Shown: positions 46,536 to 56,522, counted from the first letter of the stretch. The stretch: DNA of 64,000 bases from Hyphomicrobiaceae bacterium (GCA_016793635.1 JAEUMD010000018.1:1-64000), one strand, 5' to 3'. The notes: generated by a model from the sequence alone, not told the origin. Numbers and translations: made by a program.

Positions 46536-49243
46536 AGCTCGACCTCGAGATGGCTGATCGGAAGCTGGGCGAGCAACCGCCCTAGGTCCGAGTTATGGCC
46601 CGTTGCATGGTGAAAACGTGACGCGGCGACATTCGCCTCGATCATACGGGAGAGTGCTGCGCACCAGCGGTCTGCGAGACGGGTCGCGAACATCGCCGGG
46701 TCCTGCCAGACGATTTCCGGCATGCCGCCGGGTCCGACCTCCGCTGTCGCGCCGGGAGCCGCAGCCCCGGCGTCGCTGGAGCCGCCCCCGACCTGCAGTA
46801 CCTCGACGAAACCGTTGAGGACAGGGCCGACTGCGCTCGCGAACAAGCGCTCGCCGAGGTCGGGTGCATCGGCCGCGTGGCTTGTCCCTGCGGCCGGCTG
46901 GAACGGTGCGTCGCCCGCGGCCCCGTCGCCGTTCCCCGAGGCACAGGCAGCAAAGGCTGTCTCGATGGCGTCCGCCACGCTGCGAACGAGGCCCAAACGG
47001 ACGGCGGCGATCCCGATCTCGTCGATGATATGCTCGATCAGAGGCTCGCCGAGGCCGATCGCGCGGCACAACCTGCTCGATCGCGCCGAGCGGCGCATGG
47101 CGGTGTGCCAATGCGCAACCGCCGCCGCAGCCAGACGCAGCGCTCTCGCTTGGCCAATACCGCCCGATGCATCAACCAGATCCGCGGCGCCGTGTTGCAG
47201 CGGCAGCGCGGTGAGGTCCAGCACCTGGTCACCGTCCAATTCGTTCGTAACGTTGAAAGATTGGCGCAGACAGCGGCGATAGACGGCGTGCAGCTCCCGG
47301 TCGCCGATCATCAAAGCCTTGAGCAGCAGACCGAGACGACCGTTACGCACCACCCGATAGAGACGGTGGTCGATGGTGGCGCCGACGCGCTGTCGCCATT
47401 CGACAAGGTCACCATCACCATGAAAGCGCAGAAAACGCGAGCGCAGGCGGCGATGCAGCTCGGCGAGCTGGCGGCGGAGCTGGCGTTGCTTGTTCGACGT
47501 CTGGCTGGCTTCGGCGACGGAACGCAGAACCGCGTAGGCACTGGCGTCGTGCGATGCGGTCGAACCCTGCACCGCGCCATGGGCTCCATCTTGTCCGCCG
47601 CGCTCTGTGGCCCCGCGAAGTCGGCGCGCGGCCGGCTGGCGCTCGGCGCGCGCGGTTGGCCGCACAGCAACCACGTTGAGGAACGGGCGTCCCGGTGTCC
47701 ATTCTCCTGGCCACGCTTCCTCACCAGCGACGACGTCGCAGAGGTCCGCCGCCATACCGTTCTCATCGATCAAAGGGCCGCGGTTGGAGCCTCCGTGACC
47801 GTTTTGACGGCCGCTCGCATCGGTCGCTACCACGAGGAGGCCGGTGCGGCGCTGCTCGCGCTGATAGGGATCGAAGCCTTGCGCGAAGTCGATCCAATCG
47901 GCGATCGCGGGCTGTAGAGTATCGTTGACCGGCGCTTCGGGATCGACGCAGACGACGAGACTCGTCACCTCGTTGCGCTGGCAGGCGCGGTCGAACAGAT
48001 GGGCCAGCTTGGCATGCGCATAGAGGCGCACGAGCTGATCCCGCGAGCAGCCCTTCACTTGGTCGTCCGCACCGTTCGGCCGGTGAGGCGTCGCGTCGTT
48101 GCCCGCGCTCGTGCCCGTGCCCGGGCCCGAACCAAGATCGGCGCCCTGCATGCCGAGGCCGAGCGCGAGCTCGCCCGCAGGCATGAAGCCCGGAAACTCG
48201 ATGATCTCGGTCGGCTTCATGGCGGCAAGCGGCCCCGAAGCGACGGCCAGCGACAGATCGGAGATGAGTGCGGCCATGGCGGCGCGCGTCACGGTCGATG
48301 CCTGGCCATATCGGCCGACGACGTGCAGGGTCGAGCCCTTGTCGTCGCCAAGCCGCGACAGCGTGGCTATGTCGAGGATGCTCTCCTTGTGGGGGCGCAG
48401 CCAGCCGGACGTGCCATCGAGCTCGATCAGGGCTTCGCGTGGACAGAACGCCTCCGTCACGAACCCGAGCCGGGCGAGCGCCTCACCGAGGTGCGTGAAC
48501 AGGTGCGTGATCTGCGCTTCCTCACCCCAAAGAAGCGACAGCACCTTGAGCCGTTCGGCGTCGGGAATGTGGGCTGCGACCTCGGCCAAGTCGTTCCAAT
48601 AGCCGGCGGCCGAGAGAAGCTTCAGCGACTCCGCTTCGGGGAACTGGGAATCCAGCGTATCGCGGAGCGCGAACACATCGCGGTCCGTGAAACCCGGCAC
48701 TGTGCCCGCTTGCAGATTGCGCGAGACCTCGTCGTAGATCGCCGCCACGCGGTCGAGCCGGGGAACGGAAACACGCGCCTTCGGGCAGCCCGTGCAGTAG
48801 ATGCGGGCCATGATCGCAGCGAGATCGGCGAGACCGAGCAGGCCGATACGGAACGGGTGCTCGCGCCCAGCGGCTGCCGAACCGGCCGAGCGGAAGCGAA
48901 CGGCCGCCGTACAGCGCAAGTCCGGATCGCTGAGCAGGATGTTGCGCAGGATTTCGGGCTCCGAGACACGGGCAGCGTTCGCGTCGATCGCCGACGAGGC
49001 TGTGAGCGCGCGCACGAGCTGAGACTTGCCCGAACCCACCTCGCCGATCACGCCGATGGTCGGCGGCAAGTCGATCGCCTGCTGCAACCCATCGAAGCGG
49101 CCGAGCAGCGTGCGCAGGGTTTCACGTAGTCCCGCCTCGCCCTCCCCCACCATGCGGCGGTTCTGGTCGAGCCACGTCACGAGCTGGTTCACCCGCTGCG
49201 ACGAGAGCTTGGCCTCGAGCGCGAGCTTCTGGGCGGGTGTCAC
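46532..49243 (-). CDS. srfC: SrfC-family protein with P-loop
   Basis: A 903-residue cytoplasmic protein of the SrfC family (putative virulence factor, named for SsrB-regulated genes in Salmonella). The start is GTG 49243, overlapping the srfB stop (GTGA). An N-terminal helical segment precedes a P-loop, GEVGSGKS at residues 67-74 inside TIGVIGEVGSGKSQLVRAL, marking an NTPase of the dynamin/GTPase-like kind. Its exact fold is not certain. The rest is long and helical with no membrane segment. Overlap at both ends shows tight translational coupling with srfB and the downstream membrane protein. The biochemical role is unknown to me. Confidence 0.82.
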   Translation of the reverse strand: MTPAQKLALEAKLSSQRVNQLVTWLDQNRRMVGEGEAGLRETLRTLLGRFDGLQQAIDLPPTIGVIGEVGSGKSQLVRALTASSAIDANAARVSEPEILRNILLSDPDLRCTAAVRFRSAGSAAAGREHPFRIGLLGLADLAAIMARIYCTGCPKARVSVPRLDRVAAIYDEVSRNLQAGTVPGFTDRDVFALRDTLDSQFPEAESLKLLSAAGYWNDLAEVAAHIPDAERLKVLSLLWGEEAQITHLFTHLGEALARLGFVTEAFCPREALIELDGTSGWLRPHKESILDIATLSRLGDDKGSTLHVVGRYGQASTVTRAAMAALISDLSLAVASGPLAAMKPTEIIEFPGFMPAGELALGLGMQGADLGSGPGTGTSAGNDATPHRPNGADDQVKGCSRDQLVRLYAHAKLAHLFDRACQRNEVTSLVVCVDPEAPVNDTLQPAIADWIDFAQGFDPYQREQRRTGLLVVATDASGRQNGHGGSNRGPLIDENGMAADLCDVVAGEEAWPGEWTPGRPFLNVVAVRPTARAERQPAARRLRGATERGGQDGAHGAVQGSTASHDASAYAVLRSVAEASQTSNKQRQLRRQLAELHRRLRSRFLRFHGDGDLVEWRQRVGATIDHRLYRVVRNGRLGLLLKALMIGDRELHAVYRRCLRQSFNVTNELDGDQVLDLTALPLQHGAADLVDASGGIGQARALRLAAAAVAHWHTAMRRSARSSRLCRAIGLGEPLIEHIIDEIGIAAVRLGLVRSVADAIETAFAACASGNGDGAAGDAPFQPAAGTSHAADAPDLGERLFASAVGPVLNGFVEVLQVGGGSSDAGAAAPGATAEVGPGGMPEIVWQDPAMFATRLADRWCAALSRMIEANVAASRFHHATGHNSDLGRLLAQLPISHLEVEL

Positions 49244-51993
49244 AGCCGACCTCCGCCATCCCTGGCGAGGTCGCGAGCACCGCCAGCTAGTCCACGCACC
49301 TCGCTGCGCGCCGTCAACAGCGCCAGCTCGCCTTGCCCCGCCCAGGCGAGCCGCTGAATGGCGACGGAGCGTGCGTCGGGCTCTGGCAAGCCCGTGGCGG
49401 TCTGCTCGGGCACTGCATCCGCGAGTTGGTCTGCGAGCAGGCCGAAGTGATCCATCGCCTGAGAGCCGCGTCCGCCACCGAGAACGGCGCCGAGGAGCGG
49501 CAGCATGCGCGGTCCGATGCGCGGACCGCTCGGCGCGAGATCCTTGACCATTTGACGCCAGCGTTCGCCTACATCGACGACGCGATGGGGACCGAGCGGC
49601 AAGTGCTTCAACAGCAGCCGCCGGACATCCGGCAGGCCAGCATGCCGACCGCTCAGCAGCAACAGATCCACGCTGTGGGACCGGATCACGTCCGCGACGC
49701 GCTCGAACAGGGGATCGAGCTGGGCGGCGAGGGCCGATGCAACGGCGCGAACACGAATCCTCACCGTGACGTCGGCGAGGCGGAACCCTTTGGCGCCCTC
49801 GGTCGCGGCAAGCGCCTCGAACTGGGCCGCTACGTGATCGAGGCGACCGCCGCCGCGCTCCACGAGACGGCCGAGGGCGAGCAATCCCGCGCCCGCTGTC
49901 GTCGCCCCCTGCGGCAGCTCTTGGTAGATTTCGAGGAACGCGACTGCGGCTGGGTTCAGCGCCTTGGCGAGAAGCCGCGATGCGAGGTGCGGGGGCACGG
50001 GCTTGCCACCCGCGGGCGCCGCACTCGTCACCCGCTCGACCAGGCCATCCGCATGCGGGTGACCGGCATCCGCAAGGCTTCTCGCGATCGCCGGCAGGAT
50101 CTCCATGCGCAGCACGGCTTCGGCGAGGCTCGCGCCCGCGATAGCAGTACGACCGCCGATCACCGCACGCGGCTCGATATGCCCCTCGCCATCGGCGCGA
50201 TAGCCGACGAGTGCGAAGCTCGTCGCGCCGCTGGCGATGTCGAGCGAGGCGATGCGCAACTCGTCATCGTTGCCGTCGGCCCCCGACGAGGGAGCCGACC
50301 CGCGTTTGGCGCGCGAAAGCGACATGAACTGGCGCGTATTTCCGCCGCAGCGGGTCCGCACCTCGTCGTAAAGATACGCAAGATGTGACGACAGCCCCGG
50401 ATCGATGCCGAGGCTCACTTGCGGGCGCTCGGGCGCGAGGCCAGTTCCATCTGCTCCCCACCCGCGCGCGGACCACACCAGATCGACCGCCGCCTCGATA
50501 CGCTCGAGCAGCAACCGCCGCTCGTCCGCCGTCGCCGACAACGGGCACGTGACGATAATGCGGCTCAGCTCCCGCACCTCACCGCTCGCGGCGAGCGTGG
50601 CCGGTGCGTTGAGCTGCGAGAGCGAGTGGAGCAGACATTCAGCCAGGAACATGGACAGAAGCGACGAATGGGAGAACCGCGGTCGGATCGCCGGAACCCC
50701 GCCCTCGCCCACTGCGCCGATCACCGTGCCGTCCTCGGCGATGTGCTCGAGAATCTGGCCAGACACCATAGCGCCCGGCTCGGAGCCCTCGACGTCACGC
50801 CTGCTGAACCGCCACACGCCAGGGCGCGCCTCGGTTTCGACGAGTCCACGAGCGACGCCACTCAGACCGGTCAGGCCGGGCGTGGCGCTGGCACGCTGCG
50901 AGAGGCGTTTGCCCTCCTTACCGATCCGGACCAAGCTCGGCCAGTAGAACGCATCCGACCGGCCGCTGCGGCGCGATGCGACGGCATTGCCAAATACAGG
51001 CGGGTCGAACTCCGCGGTCGTGCTGAAAGGCCCGTCGTGCGTGCACGTCGGCTCGGCCAGATCGCGCAGCCGCAAGGTTTCGATACGGGGAAGCCGCGAG
51101 CCAGCTTGGCCGGCGCGGCGGTCGACGATCACCGCCGCAGTCTCCGTTTCGTCGATATCGATGACGAGATCGACGCCGAATGTGCGCGTCTGCCAGTGGC
51201 TCGCGGTGGTATTGACGAAGCGGACCTGCGGGAGCTCGGCGTCGGTGCCGAGAACCTTGAGCAGTGTGATGTAGCGGGCCAGATGTTCGAGCTGGTGGGC
51301 GCCGGCGTCAGGCTTCGTTTCCGACGAACGCTGCCGGAACGCGGCGAAGGCCGTACCGACCCAGTCGTCCAGCCACGATTCCCCGAGAAAATCGTCCAAG
51401 TCCTCGGGCTCGGGCGCCAGCATGAAAACAGGGCCGAAGAATACGTCGTCGGTGTTCGGCGCTAGGTACTGGTCTTGGTCGACACGGCTGCGCCCGTCCA
51501 CCTCGGTGTCGAAGGCCAGAACGGCTTTCATCACGTCAGCCTTGCGCAACCCTTCGGCCGGCGGCTCGATGTACAGCCGGGCCCAGTTCGTCGGCCCCTT
51601 GTCGAAGCGGCCCTGGTTCGCCTCCTTGCGGCCGACGAAGCGCAGGTACGGCAGGGGAATCCACGTTCCGACGAAGGGCTCCAGCGCCTGATACCCGGTC
51701 AGCCATAAGGTGTCCGAGGGTGTGAGCGGCCGTCGCGTCACGGGATGCAGGTCATAGCCATCGACGCGCGCGTCGTCCGGAAGGCGGATCAGCAGCGAGC
51801 CGAGCTCGGGATCTTCGTCCTTCAGGAACTTGTTCAGCGTACCGGCCAATGAACGGGTCGAGATCTCGATGTCGATGAATTGCAGGCCCGTGCGGGGAAC
51901 CAGCCGAACGACCGATGAAAAGAGCGGATTGGCACGGCCGAAACGCCGGTCGGTGCCGGAATCGGGCTCGGCCTGTCGTTCGGAATTCTGCAT
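49240..51993 (-). CDS. srfB: SrfB-family protein, possible actin-like ATPase fold
   Basis: A 917-residue cytoplasmic protein of the SrfB family. ATG 51993 is taken as start; a GTG at 52011 in frame is equally possible because neither has a strong ribosome site. No signal or membrane segment. The segment IASLDIASGATSFALVGYRADG near residue 580 looks like a phosphate-binding loop of the actin/Hsp70 superfamily, and VDLVIDIDETETAAVIVDRR (about 270-290) is similar in style. This is inference from motif shape. First gene of a coupled operon with SrfC and a membrane coiled-coil protein. Confidence 0.8.
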   Translation of the reverse strand: MQNSERQAEPDSGTDRRFGRANPLFSSVVRLVPRTGLQFIDIEISTRSLAGTLNKFLKDEDPELGSLLIRLPDDARVDGYDLHPVTRRPLTPSDTLWLTGYQALEPFVGTWIPLPYLRFVGRKEANQGRFDKGPTNWARLYIEPPAEGLRKADVMKAVLAFDTEVDGRSRVDQDQYLAPNTDDVFFGPVFMLAPEPEDLDDFLGESWLDDWVGTAFAAFRQRSSETKPDAGAHQLEHLARYITLLKVLGTDAELPQVRFVNTTASHWQTRTFGVDLVIDIDETETAAVIVDRRAGQAGSRLPRIETLRLRDLAEPTCTHDGPFSTTAEFDPPVFGNAVASRRSGRSDAFYWPSLVRIGKEGKRLSQRASATPGLTGLSGVARGLVETEARPGVWRFSRRDVEGSEPGAMVSGQILEHIAEDGTVIGAVGEGGVPAIRPRFSHSSLLSMFLAECLLHSLSQLNAPATLAASGEVRELSRIIVTCPLSATADERRLLLERIEAAVDLVWSARGWGADGTGLAPERPQVSLGIDPGLSSHLAYLYDEVRTRCGGNTRQFMSLSRAKRGSAPSSGADGNDDELRIASLDIASGATSFALVGYRADGEGHIEPRAVIGGRTAIAGASLAEAVLRMEILPAIARSLADAGHPHADGLVERVTSAAPAGGKPVPPHLASRLLAKALNPAAVAFLEIYQELPQGATTAGAGLLALGRLVERGGGRLDHVAAQFEALAATEGAKGFRLADVTVRIRVRAVASALAAQLDPLFERVADVIRSHSVDLLLLSGRHAGLPDVRRLLLKHLPLGPHRVVDVGERWRQMVKDLAPSGPRIGPRMLPLLGAVLGGGRGSQAMDHFGLLADQLADAVPEQTATGLPEPDARSVAIQRLAWAGQGELALLTARSEVRGLAGGARDLARDGGGRL

Positions 51994-52443
51994 GCAATAC
52001 TTACTCGCCACAAAAAATCGTCGGACGCAGCCGTCCTGTCACAGCTTCGGCCAGTCACCGCGCCCGACACCGCGCCCGACACCGCGCCCGACACCGCGAC
52101 CGGCTTGCGATGCGGCCCTTGGACATCGGACGATACGCACCCGCCGTGATGCTTCAACAGTGATGCATCAACCGTGCCGGGGGCGCCACAAGGACCGTGC
52201 ACGTCCTTAACGCCTCCGGCCTTAGGCAGGCCGTTCCGGAGGAGGCACTACCAAGACCTGAAACGGCTGGCGCTCGCTCCTGTATCCTGATCGCTTCAAC
52301 CCGGCGGTTTTAAGCCCGGGACGATGCAGCCCACGCGAAAGCTTGAAGAAAACAGTAACAAGCAATATTCGCCCTGCCAATCGAAGGACTGTCTGCAGCC
52401 CGCAACCTGCTGCCAAGGTAGAATAGAGTTCCGCCCGCCCCTC
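51994..52443. other. Non-coding region between srfB and pcs
   Basis: No supported gene. It contains a 12-base tandem repeat (52056-52100), an inverted repeat CCTCCGG/CCGGAGG (52213-52242), and CCCGG/CCGGG around 52300-52322 that may end the pcs transcript. The promoter of the srfB operon should lie in the left half. Confidence 0.5.
52056..52100. repeat. Tandem 12-base repeat, about 3.7 copies
   Basis: CACCGCGCCCGA repeated three times (52056-52091) plus a partial copy diverging to CACCGCGA. It lies 63 bases upstream of the chosen srfB start, so it falls in the promoter or leader region. Confidence 0.8.
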
Positions 52444-53127
52444 TCAATTGCCACCGCGCCGCGAGAGCCAGAGTGAGACGAGCACGCCGTAGACTGCGAT
52501 GATTATGAGACAGCCGGCGATCGGTATCGAAGCCGGGAACCCAGAAGCAACGGCCCACACGGCGGCGATCGCCCAGACCACGGTCAACGCAAGCGTGACG
52601 GCCCGCAACGGGATCACCCGCACAGGGTGAACCCAGTGGAGCGGCACGAACGTCAACGCCACGGCCAGCAGAATGAGGACCGTTGCCGCCTGCGGACCGA
52701 CGTCGACCGCGAAAATGTAGAATGCCACGATATTCCAGAGCGCTGGGAACCCGACGAATGCCATGTCGGCACTCTTGCTCGCGACATCGGCGAAATGGAA
52801 CAGAGACGACAGCAGGATCGCCGTGGCCAGGGGCATGGCCACGGGAGCCGGCAGCCGCTCGGACTCGAGAAGAGCCATGACCGGCACGAAGACGTAGGTG
52901 AGGTAATCGACGACGAGGTCTATCCGCTCGCCGCTAAAGCGAGGCAAACGGACCGTGACACCCACCGCCCGAGCGATCGGACCGTCGATGCCATCGACGA
53001 TCATGGCGATGCCGAGCCAGAAGAAAACCATCTCCCAATTCGCTGCCATGACCGCCTGAACCGCCAGGAGGGCCAGAACCGCTCCCAGGCTCGTCAAAAC
53101 GTGAACGGCGAAGGCTGCCACATGCAT
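52444..53127 (-). CDS. pcs: Phosphatidylcholine synthase (CDP-alcohol phosphatidyltransferase)
   Basis: Integral inner-membrane enzyme condensing CDP-diacylglycerol with choline to form phosphatidylcholine, a pathway typical of rhizobia and relatives. ATG 53127 follows GGGGTG; the frame extends upstream without family similarity. The 227 residues contain the CDP-alcohol transferase motif in its Pcs form, DGIDGPIAR, then 12 residues to GERIDLVVDYLTYVFVP, with all acidic residues present. About eight membrane helices can be drawn. It is single-gene and ends near hairpins to its left. Confidence 0.92.
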   Translation of the reverse strand: MHVAAFAVHVLTSLGAVLALLAVQAVMAANWEMVFFWLGIAMIVDGIDGPIARAVGVTVRLPRFSGERIDLVVDYLTYVFVPVMALLESERLPAPVAMPLATAILLSSLFHFADVASKSADMAFVGFPALWNIVAFYIFAVDVGPQAATVLILLAVALTFVPLHWVHPVRVIPLRAVTLALTVVWAIAAVWAVASGFPASIPIAGCLIIIAVYGVLVSLWLSRRGGN

Positions 53128-53244
53128 CGTTGCACCCCGGGAAACAGTGGTTCTGGGCACGATAGTCGGAACCAAGACGCCGGCCCCGCGCCACTAGAAT
53201 CGGTCCAGCTATCGGAGCGAAGCATGCGCGGAAGTCCCACGTAC

Positions 53245-53282
53245 CCAAAACGAAAAGCGGCCAGCCCCAGGGCCAGCCGCTT
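53245..53282 (-). terminator. Intrinsic terminator of the small secreted-protein gene
   Basis: On the minus strand AAGCGGC pairs with GCCGCTT (53255-53261 and 53276-53282), extended by an inner GGCCC/GGGCT stem. It is followed by TTCGTTTT. It lies 26 bases after the stop of the gene at 53308. Confidence 0.75.
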
Positions 53283-53307
53283 ACGATTTCCAGCGCAACC
53301 GCCTCGT

Positions 53308-53667
53308 TCAGAAGCGATGCTTGACCGTGCCACGAATTCTCAGATCGTCGTCATCCGCCGTATCCGGACGCGCCTCGGGCGCGCGCGATTCGCCGGCCGC
53401 TCCGTAAAGCAGCTCGAGGCCGAAATCCATCTTCGGCAGCACGCCAAGCTTGCCGAGGCCGGGAATGCGAACCTCCGTACCGACCGTTCCCTTGGGAGCG
53501 TCGGGAGCCGAAAACTCGACGGCCGGCTTCTCGGAAGACTGCGGCGCAGCCTGCTGCTGCGCCTGGGCAGGCGCTGCGCTTCCCTGCTGCTCCTGGAACG
53601 CTGCGGCAGCCGTCGCGCCAACAGCGACGACAGCGGCGCACAGGAGCGTTGCTAGTCCAAGTCTCAT
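53308..53667 (-). CDS. Small secreted protein of unknown function
   Basis: A 119-residue exported protein starting at ATG 53667, with a signal peptide (LGLATLLCAAVVAVGATAAAA). The mature part begins with a Gln/Ala-rich stretch (AQAQQQAAPQ). It ends with IPGLGKLGVLPKMDFGLELLYG and a hydrophilic acidic segment closing with KHRF, where a terminal Phe resembles an outer-membrane protein ending. No family known to me. A strong terminator follows. It could be a small outer-membrane or periplasmic protein related in location to the neighbouring porins. Confidence 0.72.
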   Translation of the reverse strand: MRLGLATLLCAAVVAVGATAAAAFQEQQGSAAPAQAQQQAAPQSSEKPAVEFSAPDAPKGTVGTEVRIPGLGKLGVLPKMDFGLELLYGAAGESRAPEARPDTADDDDLRIRGTVKHRF

Positions 53668-54040
53668 GACGAATACCCCGCGGTCGGAACGCCCGCACAA
53701 ATTCAAGAGGGACAATGCTGCTTTGATCGCCGCCTAACAAGCATCAAACGAGCGTAGTTAAGCCCGGATGAACGTTTCGGCATTCGAGTGTTGTTCTGGC
53801 GCCATGTGGCATGAGATCAACACTCACTCAGCTTCTTGTGGAGAGCACACGAATGCCACGCTCCGCCCACAATCTCCTTTGGTTGCCGAAGGTTAATTCG
53901 CCGCACACCTGACATGTCCCGGCATTCGGAGCGTTGCTCACTGTCTTGGGTCGCAAGTACCGCAGCGACTGCTGCGGTGCGGCGCGAGCAGCGGGGATCG
54001 TCGCAAAAGTCCGCGGGAACTAACGGGGTCCCCCAGCACA
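53668..54040. other. Non-coding region
   Basis: No supported gene in about 370 bases between the small secreted-protein gene and the porin terminator. It presumably holds the promoter of the former. Confidence 0.5.
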
Positions 54041-54077
54041 AAAAACGGAAAAAGGCCGCACCCGGAGGTGCGGCCTT
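54041..54077 (-). terminator. Strong intrinsic terminator of porin gene 1
   Basis: A perfect 11-base stem AAGGCCGCACC/GGTGCGGCCTT (54052-54062 with 54067-54077) and a 4-base loop. On the minus strand it is followed by TTTTTCCGTTTTTTG. It lies 20 bases past the porin stop. Confidence 0.92.
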
Positions 54078-54097
54078 CGTTCGTTCACGATACCCGA

Positions 54098-55378
54098 TCA
54101 GAACTGGATGCGGGCGCCCGTGTAGAGAGTGTCGATGTCCTGCGTCGGGACAGCGATCGTCACGTTACCGTCGGACTCAGTGATGTCAGCCTCGAACCGA
54201 CGCCAGCCGGCGTAGAGTTCCATGGCTGCCGAGTCGATGGTCTGCACAACGCCGATGCCATAAGAGCGGCCGTCAGCATTGTTGTAGAGGAAGCCACCAG
54301 TCAGGCCGGTGTCGAAGCCGCCCGAAGCGCTGTTGGAGACCTCAGCATACTCGCCGAAGAGCGAGGTCTTGCCGATCGGGAACCACTTCTGCTGGATGCC
54401 GCCGACGAGCCTCCAGTAGAACATCTCGTCGAACGCCGGATTGTCGAGGTCGCGGTGAACCGCGGCAAAGTCGACAAACAGACCGGTCGGAACGTGCATG
54501 ACGCTGATAGAGCCCCGGATTTCTTCGAAGTCGGGACGCGTCAGGAAAGCTCCGCCGTTGTAGAGCTCGGACGGCAGATTGTAGCCAGCGTCGCCGGTCT
54601 GATCGCGCTCGACATGGTAGCCGATGCCGCCCGCGACCTTGATGCCGTTGAACTCACCCGCATAGCGCAGGGCGACGTCCCACATGTCATCCTCACCCCA
54701 CGAAGCGGACATCGTGAAGCCCGCGATCGCCGGAGAGTCGTAACGCACCAGGTTGGCGCGGTCGGAGTCGAGGAACCCGAAGACGTCGTTGACCTCGAGG
54801 GTCGAACCGCGGAACGTCAGCGCGCCACCGGGAGCGACGTTCAGGTTGGCGGCAGCCGAAACGCTGACACCCGCGAGCGAGTAGAGGACGATGTCGTCGG
54901 TCGCATGCGACTGCTGGCCGACCGTGATCGTGCCCAGGCGCTTCGACTTCAAGTACCAGTTGGACTGGCGGAGCTGAACGGCGACAGAGGCGTCGTCGTC
55001 GGCAGCCGTCGTGCCGGAAACCTGGGCCGAAACGACCTCGATCTCCATGTAGTAACCAGCCGACCAATCCTCGTTGATCTTTGCGTCACCCTTGAAGCGG
55101 AAGCGGCTCGAAGTGAAGCCCGAGGTGCCGACGTAGACGTTCGACTCGACGCCGTCGTCGAACCAGTAGACGAGCTCATTCACCTGACCGGAAACGGTCA
55201 GTGTGACCTTGCGGTTACCCTTGCGGGCGGTGGTGGCTTCGAGCTCTGCAATGCGCTCCTCGAGGTCGGCGCAGCAGTCTCCGCCAAGGTCAGCAGCCGA
55301 AGCGCTCGTCGAGAAGACGGCGGCAGCGGCGGCTGCAATGGCGATCAGGCTGGTCTTCTTCATAAGTCCCCCAATCAT
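54098..55378 (-). CDS. Porin (Porin_2 family), paralogue 1
   Basis: A 426-residue outer-membrane porin forming a beta-barrel for small solutes. ATG 55378 (MIGGLMKKTSL) is chosen because the second porin in this window begins with the matching MFGGLFKTTSL; ATG 55363 is an alternative. A signal peptide ends at SASAAD. The mature N terminus GGDCCADLEERIAELEA contains a Cys pair and a short coiled coil, then KVTLTVSGQVNELVYWFDDG opens the barrel. The last residue is Phe (GARIQF), as needed for outer-membrane insertion. It is about three-quarters identical over large stretches to the porin at 56588. Confidence 0.95.
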   Translation of the reverse strand: MIGGLMKKTSLIAIAAAAAAVFSTSASAADLGGDCCADLEERIAELEATTARKGNRKVTLTVSGQVNELVYWFDDGVESNVYVGTSGFTSSRFRFKGDAKINEDWSAGYYMEIEVVSAQVSGTTAADDDASVAVQLRQSNWYLKSKRLGTITVGQQSHATDDIVLYSLAGVSVSAAANLNVAPGGALTFRGSTLEVNDVFGFLDSDRANLVRYDSPAIAGFTMSASWGEDDMWDVALRYAGEFNGIKVAGGIGYHVERDQTGDAGYNLPSELYNGGAFLTRPDFEEIRGSISVMHVPTGLFVDFAAVHRDLDNPAFDEMFYWRLVGGIQQKWFPIGKTSLFGEYAEVSNSASGGFDTGLTGGFLYNNADGRSYGIGVVQTIDSAAMELYAGWRRFEADITESDGNVTIAVPTQDIDTLYTGARIQF

Positions 55379-56522
55379 GGTTCAGTCTCACTTGCGTGAT
55401 GTCCGACGGTGCAGGAAGCGCACGCGCGCGGCCCGGCAGTCGATGCCGTGTCTCTTCCGAGCAGCACGCACGCGCGTGAACGCACGCGGCTCGGACCAGA
55501 CGCGGTACTCGTTTGACGCTACGGAACTGACGCTGGGAACACTGTCGTCAGGCGAGGGTGCCGGGCAAGCTTCCCGCGGCGACTCCCACCGGGGCTGTGG
55601 AGCTGGCCGTTTTAGCGGCCGAACCGTCCCGGATGGACCTGGAGTGCACTTGTTGACCTAGAAGGCCACCCACTCGACTCGATGACATTAGCAATTTCTT
55701 AGATGAGCCGCGGAGAGCGGGCAATCCGCGATCACCCTGTTGCCGAGCTTTGAGGGGGTGTTGTTGCCGTCGAGACACGAGTTGCCCTGCAACACCTGAA
55801 GGAAATTGCCCGATTTTCCACAGGTACTGGCCGAGGACACCAGACTAAGGTCTGCTATGGCTGCGGCGTTGACTGAAGCGCGGCAGAACGGCTGCCTCCA
55901 CCGAAATTGCCGGGCCTAATTTGCCATGTACGCGAATCGAGCGATCTCCCATGATCGGACGCGATACGTTCTGCGCCCCTCCCCGATTGGCCGAGCCGCG
56001 ATCGCCGTCACGTTGCAACAGCATCGATTCCAAAGCCCCTCGGGTTGCGAACAATAGGCCCCTGCGCTTGGCGTGTCGCGTTGTCTCGCGGTCGAGGTGT
56101 TGAACGCCCTCCCCGCAATTCATTGCAACCGTGTGGATAAGTCGAAGCGAGCGGGAGTGCCGTCCCACAGCAGGAATGATCGCCGACCGACCAACGTTCC
56201 GACGCGGCGAGAAGGCGTTGCCGGTTGAGTTGGAAGTGGCGCTACGCGCATTCGTCGGATTGTCGATCGCGCTCTAACCACATGTTTCGGAGTGCTTGGG
56301 GCGACGTTGAGAGATCGCAAATGCGAGGCAGTCAATGCCATACGCCTTCGAGCGCTATCCGATCGGGGGAATCGCCTCCGCCCCGCCCGATCGTATGAAA
56401 GCCCCCCTAGCACTGGGGGTCCAGAGCATCTTTGCCCGAACGCTCTTCGCCACCGCGATTCCGTGCGGTCGGATGATGCTCGAGGGCCGGAAAGCCCCGA
56501 ACATCGGCCCCTCAAACGCGAA
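55379..56522. other. Non-coding region between the two porin genes
   Basis: About 1.1 kb with no gene I can support. Short frames here lack ribosome sites, signals and family features. It contains a perfect DnaA-box word TGTGGATAA (56132-56140) and a one-mismatch copy TTTTCCACA (55814-55822). The promoter of porin 1 is expected near 55380-55520. Confidence 0.5.

Noticed and set aside
52056-52100. Possible CRISPR array
   Set aside because: The units are 12 bases with no spacers between them; it is a simple tandem repeat.
55379-56522. Small genes in the 1.1 kb gap between porins
   Set aside because: Frames of 60-130 codons exist on both strands but none has a ribosome site, signal peptide or family-like sequence.
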